Assembly: GCA_037138335.1 (NCBI GenBank)
Contig: JBAXIO010000014.1
Location: 55,120 to 119,119, forward strand
Length of the DNA stretch: 64,000 nt
Direction: 5' to 3'
DNA from: CAIRDP01 sp037138335
GTDB lineage: Bacteria > Bacteroidota > Bacteroidia > Bacteroidales > FEN-979
The position numbers were made by a program, and so were the translations under genes. The notes below the pieces were generated by a model. That model saw nothing but the letters and a program-made list of their open reading frames with translations. It had not been told where the DNA came from and did no database searches. Of the stretch, positions 63,946 to 64,000 are shown one piece after another (position 1 is the first letter of the stretch; each line of letters opens with the position of its first letter).

Positions 63946-64000
63946 TTAGAAGAGCTTTGGCAATATACGCAGAAGATCGTTCAGGAGGAACTCAAAGATC
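63934..64000 (+). pseudogene. IS1182-family transposase, continuation after the nested element (partial)
   Basis: From 63934 the plus strand is open to the window edge in the frame giving LEELWQYTQKIVQEELKD, in a different phase from the 5' part. It continues the interrupted catalytic domain. Confidence 0.55.

Larger units (their letters stand above)
62751..64000 (+). mobile_element. IS1182-like insertion sequence (left end, truncated by window and broken)
   Basis: The left end is marked by GGGTGTCTC (62753-62761) and its complement GAGACACCC (62769-62777), a compact palindrome typical of IS1182-family termini. The transposase frame starts at 62873. An IS200-like element interrupts it near 63430, and the transposase reading frame continues past 63940 to the window end. 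The right terminus lies outside the window. Confidence 0.7.

Overview
The window is chromosomal DNA from a member of the Bacteroidota, probably an uncultured environmental Bacteroidales-like lineage. Supporting signs are several exported proteins ending in type IX secretion (T9SS) type A or type B sorting domains, a TonB-dependent receptor with a carboxypeptidase-regulatory plug extension, a lipid-anchored TamA (TamL-like) protein, and repeated promoters of the form TTG-N18-21-TAnnTTTG, the housekeeping sigma signature of this phylum. The core proteins (RimP, NusA, IF-2, PurA, Rel, LepA, DnaX, Upp) agree with this.

Layout. 1-2783: a periplasmic substrate-binding protein (cut by the window edge) and a hybrid histidine kinase two bases downstream. 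2994-6825: two T9SS cargo proteins and an orphan T9SS sorting domain. 6871-15894: an unusual cluster holding a CsgG-like/TPR/SH3 protein, three exported caspase-fold proteases (two of them a recent tandem pair), and a divergently facing LPP20/DUF4384-like protein, with a possible small membrane ORF coupled to it. 16117-19900: a PrsW-like membrane protease, an ECF sigma factor, a one-pass anti-sigma factor and an unknown membrane-anchored protein. 19967-28017: a three-part metalloprotease/propeller/barrel protein, a porin-like protein, a TonB receptor and a WG-repeat protein.

28256-32996 is the rimP-nusA-infB operon with a strong leader hairpin. 33071-37124 carries rel, then fur and purA, all on the minus strand. 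37253-41765 has a large T9SS type B protein and lepA. 41876-48616 is mostly minus-strand: an outer-membrane barrel, a RecD-like helicase, an FtsX-like permease, upp, a FemAB/GNAT-like protein and a polysaccharide-deacetylase-like protein. 48706-53378 is a plus-strand run: dnaX, a PfkB kinase, a PlsC-like acyltransferase, a CoA-binding protein and a GT2 glycosyltransferase. 53407-59401 has a flippase, an AI-2E transporter, tRNA-Val(UAC), TamL and an FkbM methyltransferase. 59561-62575 is a 1004-residue T9SS protein. The right end is an IS1182-like element broken by a nested IS200/IS605-like element.

The most interesting parts are the exported caspase cluster beside a PrsW/ECF sigma/anti-sigma module (together a plausible envelope-stress or envelope-proteolysis system), and four intergenic tracts built on a strict 7-bp period. 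All functional assignments are from reading motifs by eye; no database search was run.
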